Source: Lacrimispora indolis DSM 755
GTDB lineage: Bacteria > Bacillota > Clostridia > Lachnospirales > Lachnospiraceae
Length of the DNA: 64,000 nucleotides
Direction of reading: 5' to 3'
Assembly: GCF_000526995.1 (NCBI RefSeq)
Contig: NZ_AZUI01000001.1
Coordinates: 558,001 to 622,000, forward strand
In this document: piece by piece, positions 41,261-50,974 of the stretch
How positions within the stretch are numbered: the first letter of the stretch is position 1
Layout of the letters: every line of letters starts with the position of its first letter
Position numbers and translations under genes: made by a program
Notes under the pieces: generated by a model
What the model saw: only the letters and a program-made list of their open reading frames with translations
Told to the model about the DNA's origin: nothing
Databases searched by the model: none

Positions 41261-41832
41261 TCTATTTAGAGTTATTCTGGAGTTTTTTTCAAATCGGATT
41301 GTTCAGCATTGGCGGCGGCTATGCTGCTATGCCCCTTATTGAACATCAGGTGGTTGAGGTCCATCCCTGGCTGACAATGACCCAGTTCAGCGACATCATC
41401 ACGATTTCCCAAATGACCCCCGGTCCCATTGCAATCAACTCAGCAACTTTTGTGGGGATCCAGGTAGGCGGTATTGGGGGCGCAGTGGTTGCGACCCTTG
41501 GGTGTGTGTTCCCTTCCTGTGTGATTGTTATGCTTTTGGCCTTTGTCTATTATAAATACCGGACACTTACTATTATTCAGGGAGTCCTTTCCGGGCTGCG
41601 GCCTGCTGTGGTGGCTATGATTGCCAGCGCCGGAGTGTCCCTGCTCCTTTCATCCTTTTGGGGTAATGACGGGGTAATATCCATTTCAATGACTGACTGG
41701 ATAGCCGTGTTAATCTTTTTAACCGCATTGGTCACATTACGGAAGTGGAAACCAAATCCCATAGTTGTTATGGTATGTTCCGGCATATTAGGTCTGATCT
41801 GTTACCAGTTTTTTCCAGGAGGCGCCATATGA
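41257..41832 (+). CDS. Chromate transporter family protein, second half (CHR)
   Basis: Second single-domain CHR protein, 191 residues, with motifs SIGGGYAAMPLIEHQVVEVH and ISQMTPGPIAINSATFVGIQ. It overlaps the first half by 4 bp (ATGA), so the two should be made together and form a heterodimer. Substrate oxyanion unproven; chromate is unlikely to be the natural one for a gut or sediment anaerobe. Confidence 0.92.
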   Translation: MIYLELFWSFFQIGLFSIGGGYAAMPLIEHQVVEVHPWLTMTQFSDIITISQMTPGPIAINSATFVGIQVGGIGGAVVATLGCVFPSCVIVMLLAFVYYKYRTLTIIQGVLSGLRPAVVAMIASAGVSLLLSSFWGNDGVISISMTDWIAVLIFLTALVTLRKWKPNPIVVMVCSGILGLICYQFFPGGAI

Positions 41833-42365
41833 AGAAATATCTTTTAAAATCAGGAATTCTTTACAAAAGGGAACAGGAAACCATTGGCCCTGCCCTGGCA
41901 AACATTAAAAATCGTTTATGTGGTCTGGAAAGACAGATTTTTGTGGAAGAACAGCAATTTCTTACAGGCATCCAGACAGACTTAAAACCAACGGAACATG
42001 TTAAGGGGGCCTGCCCTAAAAAGTATTTTTTGAAAAACCACAATGGTGAAATACTCATGTCCGGTTTTCCCAAATATGCCAAAGGCCAGGATCCTGCTGA
42101 TACAGGCTGGCCTGTTTACAGAATGCCCCGTATAGATTCTGTCGACCTTTTGCTGCAGGATCATTACGGCTCCCTGCAAATGATAAACAGTCAGAACTAT
42201 CTGCTGTCCGACACGTCCGGTCAGGGTACCCTTAATGTTTTCCACCGTGGCGTCATTGGCGGCTGGAATATTGAAGCGCCGGAAGAATTCAGCCCTGAGA
42301 TCATATGCGGTATTTTTGTATTCTGCCGCTACTTAGAGCAGGAGAATGAACTGATCGTTGTATAG
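41829..42365 (+). CDS. Uncharacterised protein in the chromate-transporter operon
   Basis: I do not recognise this 178-residue protein. It starts at ATG 41829 with AGGAGG upstream and overlaps the transporter gene by 4 bp, so it is a genuine third operon gene. The N-terminus is charged (MKKYLLKSGILYKREQETIG), no membrane segment is evident, and the C-terminal half is beta-rich (VDLLLQDHYGSLQMINSQNY, GVIGGWNIEAPEEFSPEIIC). Its layout of short hydrophobic strands recalls the LURP1/tubby-like scaffold fold, but that is a weak impression. Cytoplasmic; possibly an accessory to the transporter. Confidence 0.75.
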   Translation: MKKYLLKSGILYKREQETIGPALANIKNRLCGLERQIFVEEQQFLTGIQTDLKPTEHVKGACPKKYFLKNHNGEILMSGFPKYAKGQDPADTGWPVYRMPRIDSVDLLLQDHYGSLQMINSQNYLLSDTSGQGTLNVFHRGVIGGWNIEAPEEFSPEIICGIFVFCRYLEQENELIVV

Positions 42366-42397
42366 TAAATTTTTATGCTGCCGCTATCCGGAACAAA

Positions 42398-42434
42398 CAG
42401 AGGGGTCCATCAGCTATGCTGATGGACCCCTCTG
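42398..42434. terminator. 17-bp perfect hairpin between convergent genes
   Basis: Perfect stem from 42398 to 42414 and 42418 to 42434 with a 3-base loop (core GAGGGGTCCATCAGC). Strong enough to end transcription of the chromate operon and of ppdK; T-runs are poor on both sides. Confidence 0.7.
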
Positions 42435-42499
42435 CGCTTAAAACCATTGATTCTAAGCCTTTATTTCATTCCTTTTCCTGATTAAATCCGATTTAAAGA

Positions 42500-45127
42500 T
42501 TATTTCTCGTTCAGTGCTGCCTGTGCTGCTGCCAGCTTAGCGATGGGCACACGGAATGGAGAACAGGATACATAATCCAGACCGATCTTATGGCAGAACT
42601 CTACGGAAGAAGGATCTCCGCCGTGCTCACCGCAGATACCAACATGCATTTCCGGACGAACAGCCTTACCTAACTTAATTGCAGTTTCCATAAGCTTGCC
42701 CACACCGGTCTGATCCAGTTTTGCAAATGGATCATTCTCAAAGATCTTGGTATCATAGTAAGCATCTAAGAACTTGCCTGCATCATCACGGGAGAAGCCG
42801 TAGGTCATCTGAGTCAAGTCATTGGTTCCGAAGCAGAAGAATTCAGCCTCTTTTGCAATGTCATCAGCGGTCAGGCATGCTCTTGGAATCTCGATCATGG
42901 TTCCTACTTCATATTTTAAGCTGCTTCCTGCTGCAGCAATTTCTGCATCAGCAGTCTCAACAACAATCTTCTTAACGAACTTTAATTCCTTCTCATCGCA
43001 GATCAGGGGGATCATGATCTCCGGGCAAACGTTCCAGTCTGCATGTGCCTTCTGTACGTTGATCGCTGCACGGATCACTGCCTTTGTCTGCATTTTTGCA
43101 ATCTCAGGATAGGTGACTGTCAGACGGCAGCCCCGATGGCCCATCATTGGGTTGAACTCGTGTAAAGAATCGATGATGCTCTTGATCTGAGCAACGGTCT
43201 TGCCCTGTGCATCTGCCAGCTTCTTAATGTCATCTTCCTCTGTTGGAACGAACTCATGAAGAGGCGGATCTAAGAAACGGATGGTAACAGGATTTCCTTC
43301 CAGAGCCTCATAAAGTGCCTCAAAGTCGCCCTGCTGTACAGGAAGGATCTTTTCCAGAGCAGCTTCTCTCGCTTCAACGGTATCGGAGCAGATCATCTCA
43401 CGGAATGCGTCGATTCTGTCTCCTTCAAAGAACATATGCTCAGTACGGCAAAGACCGATTCCTTCTGCGCCCAGTTCTCTGGCTTTTCTTGCATCAGCAG
43501 GTGTATCAGCATTGGTTCTTACTTTCAGCCTTCTATACTTGTCCGCCCATGCCATGATTCTTCCGAATTCACCGATAATGGCTGCGTCTACTGTAGGAAT
43601 AATTCCGTCATAGATTTTTCCGGTAGAACCATCAAGGGATAAGAAGTCTCCTTCATGATATTCCTTGCCTCCAAGAACGAATTTCTTGTTCTCTTCATCC
43701 ATAACGATTTCAGAACAGCCGGATACACAGCATGTACCCATACCGCGTGCAACAACGGCTGCATGGGAGGTCATACCGCCACGTACGGTTAAGATACCCT
43801 GAGCGGCCTTCATTCCTTCAATATCTTCCGGAGAGGTCTCAAGACGAACCAAAACAACCTTCTCTCCTCTTTCATGCCATGCTTTTGCTTCGTCAGCTGT
43901 AAATACGATCTTACCGCATGCAGCTCCCGGAGATGCTGCCAGAGCCTTTCCAATGGGTTCTGTCTTCTTTAATGCTTCCGTATCAAACTGAGGATGGAGT
44001 AAGGTATCCAAGTTTCTCGGATCGATCATCTTAACTGCCTTTTCCTCTGAGATCATGCCTTCATCAACCAGGTTGCATGCAATGGTTAAAGCAGCCTTTG
44101 CTGTTCTCTTGCCGTTACGGGTCTGAAGCATGTAAAGCTTTTTATCTTCAATGGTAAATTCCATATCCTGCATATCTCTGTAGTGGTCTTCCAGCTTGTT
44201 GCAGATTCCTACAAACTGCTCATAGACTTCCGGCATAACATCCTTTAACTGGTCGATCTTCTGCGGAGTGCGGATACCGGCAACTACGTCCTCACCCTGT
44301 GCGTTCATTAAGAACTCACCCATGAGGTGCTTTTCACCGGTTGCTGGGTCACGTGTAAATGCAACGCCGGTACCGGAGGTCTCGCCCATGTTTCCGAAAG
44401 CCATCATCTGAACGTTTACAGCAGTACCCCAGGAATAAGGGATATCGTTGTCACGGCGGTATACGTTTGCTCTTGGGTTATTCCAGGAACGGAAAACAGC
44501 CTTGATGGCTTCCATCAGCTGTACCTTTGGATCTGTGGGGAATTCTGCACCGATCTTTTCCTTGTACTCATCCTGGAACTGTTTTGCAAGCTCCTTTAAA
44601 TCCTCAGCCGTTAACTCTACGTCCTCTGTAATGCCCTTTTCTTCCTTCATCTTATCGATGAGCTCTTCAAAATACTTTTTACCAACCTCCATAACTACAT
44701 CGGAGAACATCTGGATAAATCTGCGGTAGCAGTCATATGCCCAGCGTGGATTGCCTGATTTTTCAGCCAGAACTTCCACTACTTCTTCATTTAAACCAAG
44801 GTTTAAGATGGTATCCATCATACCAGGCATGGATGCTCTGGCACCGGAACGAACAGAAACCAGAAGAGGATTTTCCTTATCACCGAATTTCTTTCCGGTG
44901 ATCTCTTCCATCTTTGTAATGTGCTCCATGATCTGGCCCATGATCTCATCATTGATCTTTTCGCCGTCTTCATAGTACTGAGTACAAGCCTCTGTTGTTA
45001 TGGTAAATCCCTGGGGAACAGGAAGACCTAAATTTGTCATCTCTGCCAAATTGGCGCCTTTTCCACCTAACAGGTTTTTCATGCTTGTATTACCTTCGGT
45101 AAACAAATAAACCCATTTTCTTGCCAT
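42500..45127 (-). CDS. ppdK: Pyruvate, phosphate dikinase
   Basis: Interconverts ATP, phosphate and pyruvate with AMP, pyrophosphate and phosphoenolpyruvate; common in anaerobic Firmicutes glycolysis. 875 residues, full length. The nucleotide-binding domain starts RKWVYLFTEGNTSMKNLLGG; the swivelling phospho-His domain has GGMTSHAAVVARGMGTCCVS; the C-terminal PEP-binding domain has GLCRTEHMFF and the catalytic Cys in GICGEHGGDP. Monocistronic, with a good promoter upstream and a strong hairpin downstream. The usual ppdK regulatory protein gene is not adjacent. Confidence 0.97.
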   Translation of the reverse strand: MARKWVYLFTEGNTSMKNLLGGKGANLAEMTNLGLPVPQGFTITTEACTQYYEDGEKINDEIMGQIMEHITKMEEITGKKFGDKENPLLVSVRSGARASMPGMMDTILNLGLNEEVVEVLAEKSGNPRWAYDCYRRFIQMFSDVVMEVGKKYFEELIDKMKEEKGITEDVELTAEDLKELAKQFQDEYKEKIGAEFPTDPKVQLMEAIKAVFRSWNNPRANVYRRDNDIPYSWGTAVNVQMMAFGNMGETSGTGVAFTRDPATGEKHLMGEFLMNAQGEDVVAGIRTPQKIDQLKDVMPEVYEQFVGICNKLEDHYRDMQDMEFTIEDKKLYMLQTRNGKRTAKAALTIACNLVDEGMISEEKAVKMIDPRNLDTLLHPQFDTEALKKTEPIGKALAASPGAACGKIVFTADEAKAWHERGEKVVLVRLETSPEDIEGMKAAQGILTVRGGMTSHAAVVARGMGTCCVSGCSEIVMDEENKKFVLGGKEYHEGDFLSLDGSTGKIYDGIIPTVDAAIIGEFGRIMAWADKYRRLKVRTNADTPADARKARELGAEGIGLCRTEHMFFEGDRIDAFREMICSDTVEAREAALEKILPVQQGDFEALYEALEGNPVTIRFLDPPLHEFVPTEEDDIKKLADAQGKTVAQIKSIIDSLHEFNPMMGHRGCRLTVTYPEIAKMQTKAVIRAAINVQKAHADWNVCPEIMIPLICDEKELKFVKKIVVETADAEIAAAGSSLKYEVGTMIEIPRACLTADDIAKEAEFFCFGTNDLTQMTYGFSRDDAGKFLDAYYDTKIFENDPFAKLDQTGVGKLMETAIKLGKAVRPEMHVGICGEHGGDPSSVEFCHKIGLDYVSCSPFRVPIAKLAAAQAALNEK

Positions 45128-45203
45128 AAGTATATTTCCTCCTCAAAATGTGTTGGTTATTCAGCTCCTCTGCCGGTTTCATCTGCAAAAAAGCCCTGCA
45201 GAT

Positions 45204-45231
45204 ATTATAGCATAATTCAAACGCTAGTAAA
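45204..45231 (-). promoter_or_regulatory. Candidate sigma-A promoter of ppdK
   Basis: On the minus strand TTTACT and TATAAT are 16 bp apart, about 77 bp before the ppdK start. Confidence 0.6.
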
Positions 45232-45239
45232 GGGGGTTT

Positions 45240-45700
45240 CTTTAATTATTACCAAAAATTAGCTCTTTTTTCAATACAATTACTCTGAAAGTGCTTCCAT
45301 AGTCTGTCATTTTCTGATATGCGATTTTAATTCGTATATACGAATTTTATGTCAAAAAAACTGCTAGAATGTGTCTGAAAACTGCTTGTTCCAAGATGTG
45401 TGTGACTCTTTGTGGGAGATTTGTTCCAGATGAAGGGGCGTAGTGGGCTGCAAGCTGAATCTGGAGCAAATATGCAGCAAAGTGGGGCGTGCAGATTGGG
45501 CAATGAGTTTTCAGAAAATTGAAAAGCATGAGACACCTTAAAAATAATTTCTTCAACTGCTCTTCTGGCAAGTTTCATTTCTTCACAGACAGCCTCTATT
45601 TTTTAGGTCATTTTTCAGCTAAACCTTATTTTCTTAAATCACAGGTAAAGCCAGGAAAGATCTGCCCTTCCCACAGGATTGACTAATATATTTCATAAAA
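45240..45700. other. Gene-free region with a GC-richer block
   Basis: Between ppdK and the BMP gene there are nearly 700 bp without a convincing gene. A block at about 45360-45600 is richer in G and stands out from AT-rich flanks. An open frame on the minus strand (45327-45578) has no ribosome site. The block could be a dispersed intergenic repeat or a non-coding RNA; nothing in this window is a second copy. Confidence 0.4.
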
Positions 45701-45703
45701 TGC

Positions 45704-45733
45704 TTGATTGTTTTTTGATTTTTTCTGTAAAAT
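45704..45733 (+). promoter_or_regulatory. Candidate promoter of the BMP/ABC operon
   Basis: TTGATT and TAAAAT are 18 bp apart, about 90 bp before the BMP start. Confidence 0.5.
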
Positions 45734-45823
45734 AACACCAAATATGATTGTTTCTGGAAGGAAAATGTGGTACATTAATGGTATCTCTGAAAATTAATCA
45801 ATAACAGGAGGAAAAACAAGATT

Positions 45824-46993
45824 ATGAAAAAGAGAGCATTAGCATTAGCTATGGCAGTCATGATGGCTGCAGCCTTAAGCGGCTGCGGTTCTTCCACACC
45901 AGACAACAACGCTACAACAGCCGCACCTGCGGAAACCACAACTGCCGCCGAGAAAACGGCAGAGACAACCGCTGCAGCCTCAGAAAAGTCTGAGAACGGG
46001 TACGAGCTTGCACTGGTTACAGACTTAGGAACCATTGATGATAAGTCCTTTAACCAGGGTGCATGGGAAGGCATGAAAAAGTATGCGGAGGAAAACAAGA
46101 TTTCCTACAAGTACTACCAGCCGCAGGAAGGTACTACAGATTCCTATCTTGAGACCATCGGCCTTGCCATCGAAGGCGGCGCCAAATTGGTTGTTTGCCC
46201 CGGATTCTTATTTGAAGAGCCTGTATTTCTTGCCCAGGAGCAGTACAAGGACGTACATTTCATCCTTCTGGATGGGGAACCTCACAATGCCGATTATTCA
46301 GAATTCAAGACAGAAGCTAACGTAATGCCTATCCTGTTCCAGGAAGACGAGCCTGGTTTCTTAGCCGGCTATGCAGCAGTAAAAGACGGCTATACAAAGC
46401 TTGGTTTCTTAGGCGGTATGGCAGTTCCTGCAGTTATCCGTTATGGCTACGGATTTGCAGAAGGTGCTGACTATGCGGCAAAGGAAATGGGAATCGACGG
46501 CATAGAAATCATGTACAACTACACAGGCGCATTTGCTGCCACACCGGAAGCACAGTCCATGGCAGCTTCCTGGTACCAGAACGGAACCGAAGTGATCTTC
46601 GGATGCGGCGGCGCGGTTGGTAACTCCGTTATGGCTGCTGCGGAAGAGAAGAACGCAAAGGTGATCGGCGTTGACGTTGACCAGAGCTTCGAGTCCAATA
46701 CGGTTATCACCTCTGCTATGAAAGAGCTGTCTGTTTCCGTTTACGACGGAGTAAAGGCATTTTATGACAATGCTTTCCCAGGCGGAAAAACCAGCATCTT
46801 CTCTGCTAAGAACGACGGTATCGGACTTCCAATGGAAACTTCCAAATTCACCAAGTTCACACAGCAGGATTATGATACGGTCTTTACCCAGTTAAAAGAC
46901 GGTAAGATCGAGCTGGTACAGCCTTCCCAGGATAACAATAATCCTACGGTTGACTTAAAGCTTGAAAAGACAAAAATCACCTTTGTAGAATAA
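45824..46993 (+). CDS. BMP-family nucleoside-binding lipoprotein
   Basis: Lipid-anchored binding protein of the BMP/PnrA family, 389 residues; members bind purine nucleosides. Signal peptide MKKRALALAMAVMMAAALSG ends at a lipobox Cys; a Thr/Ala/Glu-rich linker follows to about residue 60. The BMP signature DLGTIDDKSFNQGAWEGMKK and the later VIFGCGGAVGNSV, VIGVDVDQSFES are clear. GGAGG lies upstream of the start. It is followed by a hairpin and then the ATPase and two permeases of the same importer. Confidence 0.95.
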   Translation: MKKRALALAMAVMMAAALSGCGSSTPDNNATTAAPAETTTAAEKTAETTAAASEKSENGYELALVTDLGTIDDKSFNQGAWEGMKKYAEENKISYKYYQPQEGTTDSYLETIGLAIEGGAKLVVCPGFLFEEPVFLAQEQYKDVHFILLDGEPHNADYSEFKTEANVMPILFQEDEPGFLAGYAAVKDGYTKLGFLGGMAVPAVIRYGYGFAEGADYAAKEMGIDGIEIMYNYTGAFAATPEAQSMAASWYQNGTEVIFGCGGAVGNSVMAAAEEKNAKVIGVDVDQSFESNTVITSAMKELSVSVYDGVKAFYDNAFPGGKTSIFSAKNDGIGLPMETSKFTKFTQQDYDTVFTQLKDGKIELVQPSQDNNNPTVDLKLEKTKITFVE

Positions 46994-47041
46994 CCTGCAA
47001 AAGTAACGCGCCCGAAACCCATGGGCAATAAAAGAGGAAAG

Positions 47042-47100
47042 GAGATGCCGTTTGATTCACCAGTCAGAACAGATCTGGTCTCTTACGGCATCTCTTTTTT
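47042..47100 (+). terminator. Terminator-like hairpin between BMP and ATPase genes
   Basis: GAGATGCCGT...ACGGCATCTC followed by TTTTTT. It should end most transcripts after the binding-protein gene, so that more binding protein than transporter is made; read-through or a second promoter feeds the downstream genes. Confidence 0.8.
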
Positions 47101-47182
47101 ATTTTCTATAAAAGCAGGAATATACCAAGGCATATTTTATTAACCAGGTCCCATGGATAGGTACCGAATTAAGGGGGATTTT

Positions 47183-48718
47183 ATGGATTACATTATTGAG
47201 ATGCTTCACATCACAAAAGAATTTCCTGGTATCATCGCCAATGATGACATCACTCTTCAATTAAAGAAAGGCGAAATACACGCTCTGCTTGGAGAAAACG
47301 GTGCAGGGAAATCCACGCTTATGAGCGTCTTATTCGGTCTGTACCAGCCGGAAAAAGGCGTGATCAGGGTAAGAGGCAAAGACGAAAAAATCACCGGTCC
47401 TTTAGATGCCAATGCTTTGGGTATTGGCATGGTTCACCAGCATTTTAAGCTGGTAGAGAATTTTACTGTACTCCAGAATATTGTTCTGGGCATTGAAACA
47501 ACAAAGCACGGGTTTCTAAAAATGGATGACGCCCGTAAAAAGGTTATGGATTTAAGCGAGAAATACAAATTGTTCGTGGACCCTGATGCGGTTATATCAG
47601 ATATCACCGTGGGCATGCAGCAAAGGGTTGAAATTTTAAAAATGCTTTATCGAGACAACGAAATCATGATTTTTGATGAACCCACTGCGGTTCTTACTCC
47701 CCAGGAAATTGATGAACTGATGCAGATCATGAGAGACCTGGTAAAGGAAGGAAAATCCATCCTGTTCATTACCCATAAGCTCAATGAAATCAAGGCGGTT
47801 GCGGACCGCTGTTCTGTCCTGCGCCGCGGTAAATATATTGGAACGGTAGATGTGGCAGATACAACGCCTGAAGAAATGTCCGAGATGATGGTTGGCCGAA
47901 AGGTAAACTTAACCGTTGAAAAGAATCCTTCCAAGCCGGGAGAAGTTGTGCTGGAGGTAAAAGAGCTTTCCGTGGAAGCCAAAAGGGAAGGCCAGACAAA
48001 GAAGCTGGTGCATGATGTTTCTTTTAAGGTGAGAAGAGGCGAAATCGTCTGTATCGCCGGCATTGACGGCAACGGCCAGACAGAGCTCATTCATGCCATC
48101 ACCGGTATTTCCGACATGAGCACCGGTACCGTTACCATCAATGGGGAAGACATGACCAAAAAGAGCATTCGCTACAAAAACACTCATGGATTATCCCATA
48201 TACCGGAAGACCGGCACAAGCACGGCCTTGTCCTGGATTATAACCTGGCTTATAACCTGGTCCTTCAGCAGTATTTTGAAAAGGATTTCCAAAGCGGCAC
48301 ATTTTTAAAAAATGACAAGATTTATGAATATGCGGAAAAGCTGATCCAGGATTATGACATCAGAAGCAGTGAAGGTCCCTTTACCACTACCCGCAGCATG
48401 TCGGGGGGCAATCAGCAAAAAGCCATCGTAGCACGGGAAATCTCAAAAACTCCGGATATTCTTCTGGCCGTTCAGCCCACCAGAGGCTTAGACGTAGGGG
48501 CCATTGAATACATCCACAGGCAGCTGGTTAAGCAAAGAGATGCGGGAGCAGCTATCCTCCTGGTATCTCTGGAATTAGATGAAGTCATGAATTTAAGCGA
48601 CCGGATTCTGGTCATATTTGAAGGCGGAATCGCAGCCGACTTAGATCCCAAGGCCGTCACGGTTCAGGAATTGGGTCTTTATATGGCAGGCGCAAAGAAA
48701 GAAGGTGGCAAGTCATGA
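47183..48718 (+). CDS. Nucleoside ABC transporter ATPase (NupA/YufO-like)
   Basis: Double ATPase of the BMP-type importer, 511 residues. First domain: Walker A GENGAGKST, Walker B IMIFDEPTAVLTP. Second domain: GIDGNGQTE in place of Walker A, signature MSGGNQQKA, and LLAVQPTRGLDVG, where the usual LDEP is replaced, as is normal in this subfamily. The ATG at 47183 (after AAGGGGG) gives the usual N-terminus; the frame is open from 47153. The stop overlaps the first permease by 4 bp. Confidence 0.94.
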   Translation: MDYIIEMLHITKEFPGIIANDDITLQLKKGEIHALLGENGAGKSTLMSVLFGLYQPEKGVIRVRGKDEKITGPLDANALGIGMVHQHFKLVENFTVLQNIVLGIETTKHGFLKMDDARKKVMDLSEKYKLFVDPDAVISDITVGMQQRVEILKMLYRDNEIMIFDEPTAVLTPQEIDELMQIMRDLVKEGKSILFITHKLNEIKAVADRCSVLRRGKYIGTVDVADTTPEEMSEMMVGRKVNLTVEKNPSKPGEVVLEVKELSVEAKREGQTKKLVHDVSFKVRRGEIVCIAGIDGNGQTELIHAITGISDMSTGTVTINGEDMTKKSIRYKNTHGLSHIPEDRHKHGLVLDYNLAYNLVLQQYFEKDFQSGTFLKNDKIYEYAEKLIQDYDIRSSEGPFTTTRSMSGGNQQKAIVAREISKTPDILLAVQPTRGLDVGAIEYIHRQLVKQRDAGAAILLVSLELDEVMNLSDRILVIFEGGIAADLDPKAVTVQELGLYMAGAKKEGGKS

Positions 48719-49824
48719 AACCAAAACAGATCAAAGACCATACAGGCATTCTCTCTTCTGTCTTTGCCATTGTGCTTGGATTAATCGTAGGCCTGATCAT
48801 TCTGTTCCTCTGCAATCCCAAGCAGGCCCTTCCAGGATTTGCGACAATTTTAACAGGCGCATTTACCCATGGAGCTAAGGGTGTGGGACAGGTATTTTAT
48901 TATGCAACGCCCATCATCCTGACCGGTCTTTCCGTGGGATTTGCTTTTAAAACAGGGCTTTTCAACATCGGGACTCCCGGCCAGTTCATTATGGGCGGAT
49001 TTGGCGCCGTCTATGTGGGGATCCTTTGGACCTCTCTGGGACCGGCCCACTGGATGGCGGCCCTTCTTGCAAGCGTTATTATGGGTGCGGTATGGGGTCT
49101 GGTTCCGGGACTTTTGAAGGCTTATTTTAACGTCAATGAAGTAATTGCCTCCATTATGATGAACTACATTGGCATGTATCTGGTAAACTGGATCGTAAAA
49201 AGCTATAAACCCTTATTCAATAACCTGCGCAATGAATCCCGGAATGTGGCCGCAACTGCCAATATTCCGAAAATGGGCCTTGATAAGATATTTCCAGGCT
49301 CCAGCGTAAACGGAGGAATCCTCATTGCAATCATTGCGGTAATCCTGATCTGGATCCTTTTAAACAAGACCACCTTTGGTTATGAGTTAAAGGCAGTTGG
49401 CTTTAACCGGGATGCCAGCAAATACGCCGGCATCAACGAAAAAAAGAGCATCATCCTGTCCATGATGATCGCAGGAGCCATTGCCGGTCTTGCAGGAGGA
49501 CTTTTGTATCTGGCAGGTACCGGAAAGCACATTGAAATCAAGGACGTACTGGCATCAGAAGGCTTTACAGGTATTTCCGTTGCTTTGCTGGGCTTAAGCA
49601 ATCCCATTGGAGTTCTTTTCTCCGGCATCTTTATCGCCTATTTGACAGCCGGTGGTTTTTACTTGCAGCTGCTGGAATTTTCAACGGAAATCATCGATAT
49701 CATCGTTGCTGTTATCATCTATTTCAGCGCCTTTGCTCTTATGGTTAAAATCATTATTTCCAAGATCCAGAAGCAAAAAGGTGCAAAAGCAGAAGAAGCC
49801 AAGGAAGGAGGAACGAAATCATGA
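48715..49824 (+). CDS. Nucleoside ABC transporter permease 1 (NupB/YufP-like)
   Basis: Permease of 369 residues with about ten hydrophobic segments. Subfamily marks are FKTGLFNIGTPGQFIMGGF near residue 78 and the coupling loop VGFNRDASKYAGINEKKSII. It overlaps neighbours by 4 bp on both sides. It forms the membrane channel with the second permease. Confidence 0.94.
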   Translation: MKPKQIKDHTGILSSVFAIVLGLIVGLIILFLCNPKQALPGFATILTGAFTHGAKGVGQVFYYATPIILTGLSVGFAFKTGLFNIGTPGQFIMGGFGAVYVGILWTSLGPAHWMAALLASVIMGAVWGLVPGLLKAYFNVNEVIASIMMNYIGMYLVNWIVKSYKPLFNNLRNESRNVAATANIPKMGLDKIFPGSSVNGGILIAIIAVILIWILLNKTTFGYELKAVGFNRDASKYAGINEKKSIILSMMIAGAIAGLAGGLLYLAGTGKHIEIKDVLASEGFTGISVALLGLSNPIGVLFSGIFIAYLTAGGFYLQLLEFSTEIIDIIVAVIIYFSAFALMVKIIISKIQKQKGAKAEEAKEGGTKS

Positions 49825-50774
49825 ATGTAGTTTATTTCATTTTTCAGCAGACCATGTATTTCATGATTCCTCTCATGATCGTAGCTTTAGGAGCCATGTT
49901 CTCCGAACGAAGCGGTATCATCAACATTGCTTTGGAAGGAATCATGACCATGGGAGCCTTTACCGGGGTCCTGTTCATCCATTTTACAGGCAGCACCATG
50001 AGCGGGCAGCTTCAGCTCATCATTGCAGTGCTGATCTCCATGGCCACTGGCATGGTGTTTTCCCTGTTCCACGCCTACGCTTCCATTAACATGAAGTCCA
50101 ATCAGGTAATCAGCGGTACGGCATTAAACATGTTTGCTCCCGCCTTTGCCATTTTCGTGGCCCGCGTTATCCAGAACGTGCAGCAGGTGCAGTTCAGCAA
50201 CACCTTCCGCATTTCATCTGTTCCGGTATTGGGAAAGATCCCGTTCTTCGGCCCTCTCCTGTTCCAGAACGCTTATATCACTACTTACATCGGCATTGCG
50301 ATCTTTGTGCTCTCAGCCGTTGTTCTTTATAAAACCCGGTTTGGTTTAAGGCTTCAGGCCTGCGGCGAGCATCCACAGGCAGCCGATTCCGCCGGTATTA
50401 ATGTGTACCACATGCAGTATGCAGGCGTTCTGATCTCCGGTGCTCTTGGAGGACTTGGCGGACTGGTATTTGTGGTTCCCACCTCCACCAACTTTAACGC
50501 AGACGTAGCCGGATACGGATTCCTGGCTCTGGCCGTTTTGATCTTTGGCCAGTGGAAGCCGGTGAACATCATGCTTGCCTCTCTGTTCTTCGGGCTGATG
50601 AAGGCTATTGCATCCGCTTATTCCGGAATCCCGTTCTTAAACGCAATAGGCATTCCAAGCTATTTCTACAAGATGGTGCCTTATATCATCACACTGATCG
50701 TGCTGATCTTCACCTCCAGAAACTCTCAGGCTCCAAAGGCAGAGGGTATTCCTTACGATAAGGGACAGAGGTAG
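49821..50774 (+). CDS. Nucleoside ABC transporter permease 2 (NupC/YufQ-like)
   Basis: Permease of 317 residues, partner of permease 1. Marks: SERSGIINIALEGIMTMGAF near residue 28 and the coupling loop CGEHPQAADSAGINVYHMQY. Last gene of the operon; the adjacent sequence leads into an AT-rich insert. Confidence 0.94.
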   Translation: MNVVYFIFQQTMYFMIPLMIVALGAMFSERSGIINIALEGIMTMGAFTGVLFIHFTGSTMSGQLQLIIAVLISMATGMVFSLFHAYASINMKSNQVISGTALNMFAPAFAIFVARVIQNVQQVQFSNTFRISSVPVLGKIPFFGPLLFQNAYITTYIGIAIFVLSAVVLYKTRFGLRLQACGEHPQAADSAGINVYHMQYAGVLISGALGGLGGLVFVVPTSTNFNADVAGYGFLALAVLIFGQWKPVNIMLASLFFGLMKAIASAYSGIPFLNAIGIPSYFYKMVPYIITLIVLIFTSRNSQAPKAEGIPYDKGQR

Positions 50775-50877
50775 AAACAAAGGAAGGCAGCCGCAAAAAA
50801 GAGAATCCATAAGGCAATCCGTCATAAGACAGTATGAAAACTTAAACTGTTAATGGGCGTCTGCCAAGTGAAATGTC

Positions 50878-50922
50878 AAAAACAAGTGTATCGTTCTTTG
50901 TGGACGATATACTTGTTTTTTT
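50878..50922 (+). terminator. Hairpin with T-run before mobC
   Basis: A 17-bp stem with one mismatch (AAAAACAAG...CTTGTTTTT), followed by Ts. It may end the nucleoside-importer transcript, or be the leader hairpin of the mobilisation module. Confidence 0.7.
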
Positions 50923-50974
50923 GTTTTGTGTCCTTATAAGTAGAGAGAAATATTTGAATTGGAGGGCAAATATC

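Noticed and set aside
45327..45578. Small protein of 83 residues on the minus strand
   Set aside because: No ribosome binding site, unusual composition and no recognised family; more likely a shadow of a non-coding or repeat sequence.
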